Assembly (NCBI GenBank): GCA_001599755.1
Contig: BCHX01000015.1
Span: forward strand, 38,610 to 54,879
From: Gliomastix tumulicola
Lineage: Eukaryota > Ascomycota > Sordariomycetes > Hypocreales > Bionectriaceae
Direction of reading: 5' to 3'
DNA: 16,270 bases
The translations under genes and the position numbers were made by a program. The notes beneath the pieces are model-generated. The model was not told the DNA's origin and searched no databases. It saw only the letters and a program-made list of their open reading frames with translations. Shown here one piece after another: positions 8,087 through 16,149 of the stretch (positions within the stretch are counted from its first letter, which is position 1; each line of letters begins with the position of its first letter).

Positions 8087-8764
8087 CTACGCGTGGATGA
8101 CGCGACCCGATCTCAATTTCATGGGCTCCCCACCCAAGCCTCTTCCTTTTGGCCCGGACGACCCTGCCCCCTTACCTTCTCCTGCGCAGCTCTCTGTTTT
8201 CCCCCCGAGCTTACTCCAATCGTGCTGATCACGGCGGGCGCAGCTGGGACAGCGGGGGCTGTTTGTGTCTTGCTGCGGCCCGTAGCGCGAGCCCATACGA
8301 TTCCGTCTGTCAGCTACGATGATGGCTTCTATCTTGCGATGAAGTTCCTGCATCGCCTTTTCCAGAGAAGCTATGACGTCTGCCTCCAGCGAGGGCCCAC
8401 GCTCTTCCCCCGGCTGGATCCCGGCGCAGTGGCAATTGATAGAGGCACACAACACCTGGCTGCACTCTTTGGCTCGTTGAGATGGCGCTGAGCGGCGTCG
8501 AGGGGGGTTGCGGCGGCATGGTGATCGCCCTCTGCCATCAGACTCTCTGTCCAACGGCCTGCGCTCACTCAGCGTCTGGGGGAGGTCCACGCCACCCGAC
8601 GCATCAGACTCCTCAGGGCTGTCGACCCTCTCGCCCCGATCGCTACTTCGAGCAGGCTCTGACGGGGCGTTAGCACGTGTCTTCATCTATGTTCGGTTCG
8701 GCTGGGTACGCATACTGGATCGGACTGCGCTCACGGCCTTGGTCTTCCGCTTGGGTACTTGCAT
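8087..8764 (-). CDS. orphan two-exon gene C, 206 aa
   Basis: I do not recognise this gene. Exon 1 is 8764-8716 and encodes MQVPKRKTKAVSAVRS. A 57-bp intron follows at 8715-8659 (donor GTATGC, branch GCTAAC, acceptor GTCAG), joining in phase 1 to exon 2, 8658-8087. The unspliced sequence has an in-frame TAG inside the intron, followed by an ATG at 8686 that would otherwise be called as the start, so the intron explains the stop. The protein begins with a basic PKRKTK segment (possible nuclear signal). A Ser/Arg/Pro-rich region follows, then a Cys-containing stretch, an amphipathic helix (LEADVIASLEKAMQELHRK and after), a CPSC pair, and a Gly-rich tail ending KLRSGRVIHA. A second intron near the Cys stretch cannot be excluded. 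Confidence 0.6.
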
Positions 8765-8833
8765 GATTCTCAGTGACTCGTAAGGTCTGGGCCCGGCCAA
8801 TGGCATTCATGGTATGGAGACCGAGAGGTCGGT

Positions 8834-8845
8834 CCTCTTATGTAC
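8834..8845 (-). promoter_or_regulatory. weak TATA-like element before gene C
   Basis: GTACATAAGAGG on the minus strand lies about 75 bp upstream of the ATG at 8764. It is a poor match to TATA, supported mainly by spacing like that at the neighbouring genes. Confidence 0.25.
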
Positions 8846-9519
8846 TGGGTTGTACAGAAATAGCGAGCTAAGCGGCGAGGGAGCTACGTGACAAGCCTTG
8901 GTTACACATGCACGCATTCTGGGGCCGCTCCCGGCCTCAGCCAAAAAGTGACACCGTACGGAGCCGGGCTGCGTGTGCTACGGAAGGTCTGGTCCACTAT
9001 CGGGTCCGCAGCTGGAGGCGCTACCTTGGGGGCGGCTTCGAGAACACGCCTACACCTCTTCTTACACCCTCCATACCTTACCGGAGATACATGGCCAGGT
9101 GGATGGAGATAGCCATCCGCAGGCGAGGCGCGAAATGGCCACACGCTGGATGTGGCCTAGCATCCCGGCACTCGACCGATCGGTGTCATGGTGCGGAGGT
9201 TTACTTAGTGGCAGCACGGTAGGCTTCGGACCCTGTTTCATCGAGAGCCAGCTTTCCTCGAGAGCCAGCATGCGAGTGCTGGTTCGGAGGAGAACAAACG
9301 GTCTATCGTGATGGCACACGCGACTGACCACATTCAGGCTCATTCCCAACTGGCCACCTTCGCCAAGAGCTAGCGTGTGACGACGGTCGCCTTAGCTATG
9401 GCTACTACGGACGCAAAGGGACTGACTAGGTGCGGCCGAGAAAGGAAACCTAAATGGCCGACGCGTTATCCATAAAATGAGGCGCTTCCCCTTTTTGGTA
9501 GCGTAGTAGCCGCCGCGAC
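8846..9519. other. region between genes C and D, no supported gene
   Basis: Overlapping open frames on both strands (8888-9349) show no motif or splice structure. A short direct repeat (CGAGAGCCAGC, twice, about 9240-9270) is the only feature seen. Confidence 0.4.
9472..9478 (+). promoter_or_regulatory. TATA-like box before gene D
   Basis: ATAAAAT about 45 bp upstream of the ATG at 9520. Confidence 0.3.
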
Positions 9520-9978
9520 ATGCCTCCGCTTGTCATGCCAGAGCGAGACCCACGGAACGATAGCTCGTACCCTACACGTGGCGACTTCCATGATAGCCGA
9601 CCGAGCCCCGCGAGGCGGGACGAGCTTCAACAAGAGCTCGAGCAGCGGCGAGTATGCGCCAGTAGGCTGGAACGTCGCCTAGCACAGACCTACGATCAAC
9701 TTTGCAGGGAAACAGAGAGTTGTGAAGGTCTGGAAAAGGATGTCAATCGGCTCAAGGAAGGTCTTCAGAGTACTTGCGATCAACTCCAGCGGCAGGGTCT
9801 GATTATTGATGCGCAGAAGTGTTTACTCAGCCTTGCCTGGACAGATCCCCAGGCCATGGGCCCATCCGAGCAGGTCACAGACGCGTCCGTAGCATCCCCT
9901 CCTGTGCACGATCCCTCTGGCATAGAAGGTGCGGAGGCGGTGGCGCGTGCCAGCAAGAAGCGGAAGCGGAGTGTCTAG
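9520..9978 (+). CDS. orphan coiled-coil protein D, 152 aa
   Basis: This single-exon frame starts MPPLVMPERDPRN. Residues about 34-105 form a strong predicted coiled coil, rich in Glu, Arg, Gln and Leu (DELQQELEQRR, LERRLAQTYDQL, LEKDVNRLKEGLQ). A Pro/Ser/Ala-rich linker follows, and the protein ends in a basic cluster KKRKRSV that looks like a nuclear localisation signal. It has no known domain. A TATA-like ATAAAAT sits about 45 bp upstream. Heptad-like residue spacing argues that this is real coding sequence and not a chance GC-rich frame. A role as a nuclear scaffold or DNA-bound dimer is only a guess. Confidence 0.55.
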   Translation: MPPLVMPERDPRNDSSYPTRGDFHDSRPSPARRDELQQELEQRRVCASRLERRLAQTYDQLCRETESCEGLEKDVNRLKEGLQSTCDQLQRQGLIIDAQKCLLSLAWTDPQAMGPSEQVTDASVASPPVHDPSGIEGAEAVARASKKRKRSV

Positions 9979-10729
9979 AGACGCATGCTTCCACGCTTCG
10001 CATGAGCCGCCATCACTCCAAAAGAGGCATTCCCCTTCTCAATCCGCGCGGCCGGGACGTTAGGCCTGAGAGGCGGGGTAGACTGGTGAAGGGAGACGAG
10101 GAGGCGCTGCACGTCCCGCCCTACCGATGCCCACAGCCGAGGTGAGCAGTTGGGCGTACACAATTGTTCCGAAGGGGGATCGCCTCGATGCATCTGCCAA
10201 GGGCCAAATATCCCCTCTGTTTGGCATCAATACACGGAGAGTCAACGACCATGGCGCCACGACACATAGGCAGTTCGGGCTGAGCTGAGGACCTGCCTGA
10301 GGTGATGACCATTCGCTGGTTGATTCAAATTACGTACGAGAACCCTAATGAATACACATTTGTCTCAATCATCAGCTCGACAGGGACACCGACAACTGGT
10401 GCACACTCTAGAGGTAGCGCGAGACATCATCCTTCTTCGTTGTTTGCTGATCGAAGCCCGTCGCGGACCGCAGATGCGGTGCCGCCGGCCTTGTATGTCC
10501 GCTAGATGTACAATCAGCCAACCGATGGCGACGATGCCAGGAGCGCGTACCGAGTCGGTCCGCCCAGGCCACAGAAACCATCCATCATAGCGATGCCACC
10601 GTCCTAAGAGATAGGCCCCGTCGGTATCGTCAGCGGCAGCAGATGCCCGAGGTCTCCCTTCACGTCCTACTACAGGTCCCTTTGAACACACAGCCAGTGG
10701 CGCTGAGGAATGACATCAGCGAGGCGCCT
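9979..10729. other. intergenic region, nothing supported
   Basis: This lies between the 3' ends of genes D (plus) and E (minus), which converge on it. Short overlapping frames are present, but I see no motif, repeat or RNA structure. Confidence 0.5.
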
Positions 10730-11122
10730 TTACCGGCTGGCTCGGGGGCGTGGTGCGCGATCCTCCTTCTTCTTGCCCTCATCAGCATCAGGTAGCTTCA
10801 TACCATTGCCTTGAAAGAGCAGCCCATCAGCGGCCCAGTTTGGCTGGAAAGGGCGTGGGGTAGGAGGCCGAGGCCGAGGGCTAGGCTCGAGGGTGTCGGC
10901 GGGGGCGGGGGCGGGNGGCGGNGCGGGATACGCCGGTGGCGCTGGTGCTGCCTCGTAGTGGGCAAGCTGCCGCTCAAGAGCATGGCAGTGGGCTGAGAGC
11001 TTATCTAACTCCCCAGTGCAGACTTGAAACCGCGCACGAAGCTGCTGATTTTCCGTCATGATGCTGCTGTACTGAAATAACAACGATGACATGAGGTGAA
11101 GGAAGGGGTCCGTGGCGTCCAT
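10730..11122 (-). CDS. orphan coiled-coil / proline-rich protein E, 130 aa
   Basis: This frame starts MDATDPFLHLMSSLLFQYSS and stops with TAA. Residues about 20-56 form a coiled coil (TENQQLRARFQ, ELDKLSAHCHALERQLAHYE). A Pro/Ala-rich linker (about 57-90) follows, then a short conserved-looking segment (PNWAADGLLFQGNGMKLPD) and a basic tail (GKKKEDRAPRPRASR). The ATG has a good context (A at -3, G at +4). Two N bases in the proline-rich part leave two residues unknown and could hide an indel. The layout (coiled coil, Pro-rich linker, basic C-terminus) mirrors gene D, although the sequences are not clearly homologous. Function unknown. Confidence 0.55.
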   Translation of the reverse strand: MDATDPFLHLMSSLLFQYSSIMTENQQLRARFQVCTGELDKLSAHCHALERQLAHYEAAPAPPAYPXPXPAPAPADTLEPSPRPRPPTPRPFQPNWAADGLLFQGNGMKLPDADEGKKKEDRAPRPRASR

Positions 11123-11205
11123 ACTGACGGAAGAGCGACGATGGGGTACGTCTGTCGATGGATGATCCGCCTTTCATACCTTGTAGGGACAGCACGCGGA
11201 CGCCC

Positions 11206-11214
11206 CTATTTAAG
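11206..11214 (-). promoter_or_regulatory. TATA-like box of gene E
   Basis: CTTAAATAG on the minus strand, about 85 bp before the ATG at 11122. Confidence 0.4.
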
Positions 11215-11569
11215 TTGCATGTCAAAGAACCCATCCCGCATCTGTCTACGAGGCTGACGGCGCAGGCTCGAGCAACACTGGGATCTGGGTCGTACGCGAG
11301 CTTCAGGCCGAGGAGCACAGACTGACAGTAAACCCAGGTTTGCGGGCGTGACGCGGCTGCAGAAACAGCCATTACTGGCGTCGCTGTGGTGGTGGGCGTC
11401 ATGATGGGAAGCGGGGTTGGTGCTGGGTGTAAGCGAGCCGCCTAGGTTTGTTGAGCCTGCTGCCCGCGGCCAGAGGTAGACTGAAATCCGTTGCCCCCAG
11501 CTATGGGTTGTCGTGCGCGATACCAATGCGTTCTTCTGCCCTCGCGCCCAGGTCCCGCCTCGTTGACAA
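11215..11569. other. upstream region of gene E
   Basis: A minus-strand frame from an ATG at 11402 (MTPTTTATPVMAVSAA, later WVYCQSVLLGLKLAYD) is open through the presumed promoter of gene E. It could be an upstream ORF or separate small gene, but no splice or promoter signal supports it. Confidence 0.3.
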
Positions 11570-11850
11570 CACGCCGCACACCACGCCGCACACCACGCCG
11601 CGCGGCCACGATACCACACGCCACGTACCACACGCCACGATACCACACACCATCAAACCACACGCCGTCAAACCACACGCCATCAAAATACACGCCATCA
11701 AAATACACACCTCCAAACCGCACGCCACGATACCACACGCCATCAAACCACACACCATCAAACCACACGCCACGATACCACACGCCACGGTACCACACGC
11801 CACGATACCACACACCATCAAACCACACACGGTACCACACACCACACGGC
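11570..11850 (-). repeat. 15-bp minisatellite array 2, inverted relative to array 1
   Basis: About 18 copies of the same 15-bp unit as at 341-505, read on the minus strand, mixing the GGTATCGTGGCGTGT and GGTTTGATGGCGTGT types with variants (for example the YFDGV and RFGGV versions). The right part (11850-11720) alternates unit types. The left end decays into CACCACGCCG copies. The minus-strand frame stays open as WYRGV/WFDGV pentapeptides. Confidence 0.95.
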
Positions 11851-11935
11851 GTTGCTGCCAGGCCAGGCTCCACCCCACGCACCCGAACAGCCGTTCGTAC
11901 GGTCCTTTGGGAGCCGTGCCCACCGGTGTGGGCGG

Positions 11936-12405
11936 GCTCGTCCAGGGTCAGTGCACGCCGAGGCAGGGGTTGACAGGACGAAGCCAGGGTCCGTGTGAGC
12001 CGCCACAGAGCTAAGCTAGGGTGAATGCACGGGTCGACGAGGCTACGTCAGGGGTCCCTGCCAGCCAAGATGTTGGTCGATTATGGTAAGCCGGGGTCCA
12101 TGTGCGTGATGTGTCCGCCACGAGTCTTCCCGCCGCTACGGTCTTACTTCCACCCCCGAGGAGGATACGGCTCGACGTGCGCACCCTCAGCCGGCGCATG
12201 CACCCTGGTTCGGCTCAGTTGACCGGTGCCTTGGCTGGTAGGGACCCTGGCTTAGCTTTGTGACCGGGGCATCGACCCTGGTTCGGCTCAGTTGGCCGGT
12301 GCCCTTGGCTTGTAGTGACCGTGGCTTAGCTTGGGTCGGCCGGAGCCTTGGCCCTGACTTGGCTCTGTAACCGTGCATCGACCCTGGCACTGACCCTGGC
12401 ACAGC
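11936..12405. repeat. degenerate GC-rich repeats with an inverted half
   Basis: From 12196 two copies of a roughly 73-bp unit follow each other (GCATNNACCCTGGTTCGGCT ... GTGGCTTAGCTT), with a third broken copy to about 12400. In the left half (11936-12110) shorter words such as AAGCCAGGGTCCGTGTG, AAGCCGGGGTCCATGTG and AAGCTAGGG recur. AAGCCAGGGTCC is the reverse complement of GGACCCTGGCTT in the right half. The block is therefore an imperfect inverted arrangement centred near 12150. Confidence 0.7.
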
Positions 12406-12692
12406 TTGGTCAACGACGGCCTTGGGCCACATTCCTACGAGCATGAGGCCCGGATTGATTCACTTTGGTCGTTCCTGGCTTGCATTGGCTATGGTTTCGT
12501 TTGCTCGGCCGACGCCATGGCGTACGTGACCTCCGTGTTGCCCCCGGCCAGCGAGTTGGCTTGTACGAGCATAGATGGTCGTGCGTTGGCTCCGGGCAAG
12601 GCCACCTCGCCATTGGCATTCTGCTCGCTCACCCAGCCCATCGCCGTCGAGGACCTGCCCCGGCCAAGGGTCCTCCTATCCCCATTCCCCGC

Positions 12693-12911
12693 GGGTATAT
12701 AGCCTTGGGGTCGCCCCGGGTCGCCCACGTTCTACCTCGACAACCACCAACCGTTCTTTCTCCCTCTCTCCCTCTCCCCTTCCCCCCTCTCCCCTTCCCC
12801 CTTCCCCCTTCCCCCTTCTCCCTTCTCCCTTCTCCCTTCTCCCTTCTCCCTTCTCCCTTCTCCCTTCTCGATACCATCCCAGCTCTCTCCTCCCCCTCCC
12901 CCTCCCCCTCC
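12693..12911 (+). promoter_or_regulatory. promoter-like region: TATA box, CAACCACC leader, CT tract
   Basis: A good TATA box (GGTATATAGCC, 12694-12704) is followed 30-45 bp later by TCGACAACCACCAACC, a base composition common in ascomycete 5' leaders. A pyrimidine tract runs from 12756 to 12869 and again to 12911. The nearest ATGs (12932, 12945) open frames of only 24-33 codons with no canonical donor, so I cannot name the gene. It may be a dead or a non-coding transcription unit. Confidence 0.45.
12791..12869 (+). repeat. 7-bp pyrimidine tandem repeats
   Basis: About 3.5 copies of CCCCCTT (12791-12815) are followed by about 7.6 exact copies of TTCTCCC (12816-12868). The strand is pure C/T. 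Confidence 0.95.
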
Positions 12912-13275
12912 CGGCGTAGTCACCGCGCGCCCATGGCTCGCCGCCATGGCGAGCAATGCCCCATCCTTTGGTCTTGTGGCGCACGGCATCGGCACGTCTT
13001 TCCCCCATCCATCGACCTGACCGCGCATGACTGACATCGTCCCAAGGCACAGATCCTCTCTCGCTCGGTCTTACTCGACGTCAGCCGGGCCGCCCGCCAT
13101 GGTCGTCTGCCGGCCATCGCTGAAGGTCAGTTCCCCCCTCTCCAATCTCTCCAGCTGGTCCAGCCAACCCGGCGGCCACAAGCGTAGCAGGGTTTCCAGT
13201 CCTCACCCGGCCTCCTATGGCCGCTCCTAGACACCCGACCCTAGTTCTACCCTCCCACGCCACCTTGACGTGGGG

Positions 13276-13326
13276 CCATCCTGCCTTTCCCATCCTGACT
13301 TTCCATCCTGTCTTTCCCCATCCTGT
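13276..13326 (+). repeat. short degenerate repeat CCATCCTGNCTTTC
   Basis: Four near-copies of a 13-15 bp unit. Confidence 0.7.
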
Positions 13327-13519
13327 TGCGCCTATGTCCCCCCCTCCATCCACAGCTCCGACCATATAGGCGACTCAACCTTGCTAGCCGTGACCACTCA
13401 CACTCGCGGATGAAGCGGTCACACAGCACCGCGCTCGCCGGCAGGGTCTCCGAGCCGTCTCGTACCCTTCGTTCCACAGATCCCATTCGAGGTCCGACAA
13501 GACTTGCGGCAACACGTAT

Positions 13520-13560
13520 CGATGCGTGTCCGATGCGTGTCCGATGCATGGCCCGATGCA
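13520..13560 (+). repeat. 11-bp tandem repeat CGATGCGTGTC
   Basis: Two exact copies (13520-13541), one variant copy (CGATGCATGGC) and a partial fourth. Confidence 0.85.
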
Positions 13561-13806
13561 GACAGCCATACCGGAGGCACTGGTGACGACCGGCAACTCG
13601 ACCACACGACAACAGGCTTTGCGCTTGCTCTCTGAAAACGATGAAAGGGCCTGCGCAGACGCCACCGCCGGGCAAAACAGGGTGTGTCCCTCCTCTCCTG
13701 TAGCACCTACCCATGGTACGGCGTCCGTACCGTCGGGCTACGTCCGCACGCACGAGTGCGTTTCGCTCGCCTCCAACGAAAACAGCATCCTTGCGACATC
13801 CGACAG

Positions 13807-13889
13807 GACTCCCTCGACTCCTGTGACTCCCTCGACTCCTGTGACTCCCTCGACTCCTGTGACTCCCTCGACTCCTGTGACTCCTATGG
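13807..13889 (+). repeat. 18-bp tandem repeat, four exact copies
   Basis: GACTCCCTCGACTCCTGT is repeated exactly four times (13807-13878), with a partial fifth. It encodes Thr-Pro-rich (TPSTPV) on one plus frame and GVEGVT on the minus strand. The perfect copies point to recent expansion. Confidence 0.95.
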
Positions 13890-14440
13890 CGAGCACAGCC
13901 TCGCGTTCGAGATACATCGCGACATGGGCATGGCATGGCGGGAAATGAGAACGGCAGCAGCAGGACTCGAGGATCAAGGACCACCCTCCACCTATCGCTA
14001 CTCGCCAACGCAGACTGTGTTCATGTCTGGTGTCCGTCCAGACTGCTGCTTCGGCATGCTCTTGGATGAGCCGCATAGGCATGCCGGCTGGGGTTATGGG
14101 CCTCTTGACGGCAAAGCCGCCACTGTCACGAGCGACACCTTGCCCAACACTGGGCGGCCGCTCCAGCCGTCCACGGCCGCCTAGCCAAGCCGAGGGCCGC
14201 CTCCGGGGTCGCATGCGATGGAGAAGGCCCTTCGCGTCGGCCTTGCTGACGCGGGGGAGGACGGCAGCGACGTCGTTTCGGAAGCCAGCCAACGCCAAGC
14301 GTGGGAGGTCTTCTGCTGGGCCGGGGCCGGTATGCCGTGACCGGTATGCCGTGGCTGGCGAGAAGGAGGCGGGGCCACGACGGGAGGCGCTGGATCCTGA
14401 AGCGACGCGGAGATGGGCGGAGCGTACCCGTACCAGGACA

Positions 14441-14839
14441 TCACCACACCGTCGTCCCATGTGCAAGACAGACTGCGGCAAGGACGGCCTGTGTCGTCGA
14501 TCCTTTTCCTGTATCCATCAACTTTTGCCTTGTTTTTCGTCTCCCCTCGGTCTCCCCTTGCCTTCGTCTGCCCCTTGCCTTCGTCTCCCCTTCCCTCCAT
14601 CTCCCCCTTCCCTCCATCTCCCAGTGTATGCTTTCCCTCGCACCGGGCGACGGCAGTAGCGAGGAGCGGACGCACCCCCACGGGGGCTGCATGCAAGCCG
14701 GGCCGGCGGCCGATAGACGGGGTCTCTCACCCGGACCGGCAATAGCAGCAGGCTCGTGCTGTAGCCCGGTGGCCAGCTGACGGGTGGCAGGTCCGGCGAT
14801 GGGCGTTCCTGGTTGAGTGATACGTTCGATGGCGTCCAT
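14441..14839 (-). CDS. weak gene candidate G
   Basis: The minus-strand ATG at 14839 opens MDAIERITQPGTPIAGPATR and on to AAIAGPG, with ordinary protein-like composition, then meets a GTGAGA that could be a donor. Beyond it the frame runs through the purine-rich repeat and looks non-coding. No acceptor or TATA could be fixed, so the real end is unknown. Confidence 0.2.
   Translation of the reverse strand: MDAIERITQPGTPIAGPATRQLATGLQHEPAAIAGPGERPRLSAAGPACMQPPWGCVRSSLLPSPGARESIHWEMEGRGRWREGETKARGRRRQGETEGRRKTRQKLMDTGKGSTTQAVLAAVCLAHGTTVW
14537..14625 (+). repeat. pyrimidine-rich tandem repeat, ~17-bp period
   Basis: Repeated CCCCTTGCCTTCGTCT and CCCCTTCCCTCCATCT units, five to six imperfect copies. 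Confidence 0.8.
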
Positions 14840-14989
14840 GTTGACGCCTCAAGCTAGACCTCTGGTCAACCGGCAGAGTAGCGGTAAGAAATCAGCGTGC
14901 AGCGGCTGCCAGCAGTTGCCGAGCACGCCGCGTGCCCCTCAAGGGGCCTGAGCGGCCGGACGCTGCCGGGCGGAGGACGGCTGGGGGAA

Positions 14990-15036
14990 CAGACGCGCAA
15001 GCAGACGAGCAAGCAGACGAGCAAGCAGACGAGCAA
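14990..15036 (+). repeat. 12-bp tandem repeat GCAAGCAGACGA
   Basis: Three exact copies (14997-15032) with partial copies at both ends. Confidence 0.95.
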
Positions 15037-15125
15037 AGCACGGGCTAGACCCACGGAGACGGACGGGGACTGGCGGGGAGGCTCGGCGGCGTGAACCAGT
15101 GAACACAGCAAAGGCGTGACCGTAG

Positions 15126-15512
15126 ATGGACCCCAGCCGCGACGTAGGCAGACTGGATGGCACCAGCTGCCCATCCAGAACTTCTTGTGTAGCGCCGCCT
15201 TGGCCCACGCAAGCCCCCTCTCAGGCTCGCCGCTACCTACCACCCACGGCTGTGGCCTTCAAGAGGCCCCGTCAAGAGAGTCCCGTCTTCCGAGGACAGG
15301 AACCGGCCGGGAGCGGATCCGGCTACGCTGAAGCGCAGCGGGATTCGCCCGTCGGTGGCGGGCCAGGGTGTCCCCTACGCCAAGAGGAAGGCCCAGCGAC
15401 AGTGATCGCCCCGTACGTGTATCCAAGAGCCCGTGTCGCATGGTACTGTATATGCGTAGACTCAGCGAGGGAACAGGCTGTCACGGCAGGACCTGCGCCG
15501 CTTGTCTGTTGA
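15126..15512 (+). CDS. weak gene candidate F, 128 aa or longer if spliced
   Basis: The ATG at 15126 opens MDPSRDVGRLDGTSCPSRTS and continues with a basic AVAFKRPRQESP. A GTACGT at about 15413 could be a donor. Splicing to ACTCAGCG (after GCGTAG) would continue as LSEGTGCHGRTCAACLLRVR, with a Cys/His cluster. Minus 15787-15323 is also open on the opposite strand and carries KSKTKRRRLEES, so which strand is coding is unclear. Confidence 0.2.
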   Translation: MDPSRDVGRLDGTSCPSRTSCVAPPWPTQAPSQARRYLPPTAVAFKRPRQESPVFRGQEPAGSGSGYAEAQRDSPVGGGPGCPLRQEEGPATVIAPYVYPRARVAWYCICVDSAREQAVTAGPAPLVC

Positions 15513-15644
15513 GAGTTCGGTCTTGGGCCGGAGCGGAGAGGGTAGCAGTCCGGGCGGAGGCGTGCGGGTGGGGTGGAACCTCTGCGGGCTACCCTGTAGC
15601 TGGCGGACGAGGAAGGAGGTCTCTTGTAGCGGCCAGAACTTTGT

Positions 15645-15698
15645 TGACCGACTTCACCATCTTCACCATGACCGACTTCACCATGACCGACTTCACCC
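15645..15698 (+). repeat. 15-bp tandem repeat TGACCGACTTCACCA
   Basis: Three full copies and one shortened 9-bp copy (15660-15668). Confidence 0.9.
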
Positions 15699-15699
15699 A

Positions 15700-16149
15700 A
15701 CCAAGGAAGGACAGTGCTTTCTTCGAGACGTCTCCTTTTCGTCTTGCTTTTCGCGTCTATCCTTTCTCTTTCTCCTGTTTCGACCATAGGCCAGATGGCG
15801 CTCACAGCCAACGCATGATAGGACTAGGCCGCTAGTCACTAGGGGCCCAGCTGACTTGTAGCGTAGTCGTAGAGACGGAAGCCCATGCCGCAAGAGAACC
15901 CAAGCAAGCTCTCTCTTCTCGAGGTGCACACAGATGGCTGGGTGTGACGACCCAAGACTGGGCGCCCCCAAACGACCACAAGTGTGGCGTGTACGCCAGT
16001 CTTTCCCTCCAACCAAAGGACGCAGCCCAGCGGCCGGACGACGATGACGGAACGACCACAGGGCGGAACGCTGTCGCTCCCCCCCATGTCGCCCCAAGGT
16101 CCCCTCTCGTATGTAGATACTCTGGAGTGACTACGTAGCGAGTATACAG
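15700..16149. other. upstream region of the right-hand gene copy
   Basis: A CT-rich patch (15718-15780) is followed by mixed sequence with only short overlapping frames. No clear TATA lies 80 bp before the ATG at 16150. The sequence just before that ATG (GAGTATACAG) would also serve as a splice acceptor, so the start may be an exon border. Confidence 0.35.

Larger units (their letters stand above)
12912..14440. other. GC-rich repeat-bearing region without a supported gene
   Basis: Long frames are open on both strands at once (minus 13247-14008 and 13738-14481; plus 13526-13948, 13684-14184 and 14030-14659). This is the signature of stop-poor GC-rich DNA and not of several genes. A possible short exon reads ILSRSVLLDVSRAARHGRLP (about 13050-13110, plus), preceded by CTGAC and GCACAG and near a GTCAGT donor at 13127, but no complete gene can be built from it. 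Small tandem repeats inside are listed separately. Confidence 0.4.

Noticed and set aside
11442..11882. 146-codon minus frame across array 2 as a gene
   Set aside because: Same reason as array 1; the flanking residues look random and the plus strand is open as well.
13247..14481. Two long minus-strand frames (253 and 247 codons) as genes
   Set aside because: Plus-strand frames are open over the same bases, composition is Arg/Gly/Cys-rich, they cross the 18-bp repeat, and no motif is seen.
15323..15787. Minus frame with KSKTKRRRLEES as a nuclear protein gene
   Set aside because: It runs through a 15-bp repeat, overlaps an equally open plus frame, and has no promoter or intron support.
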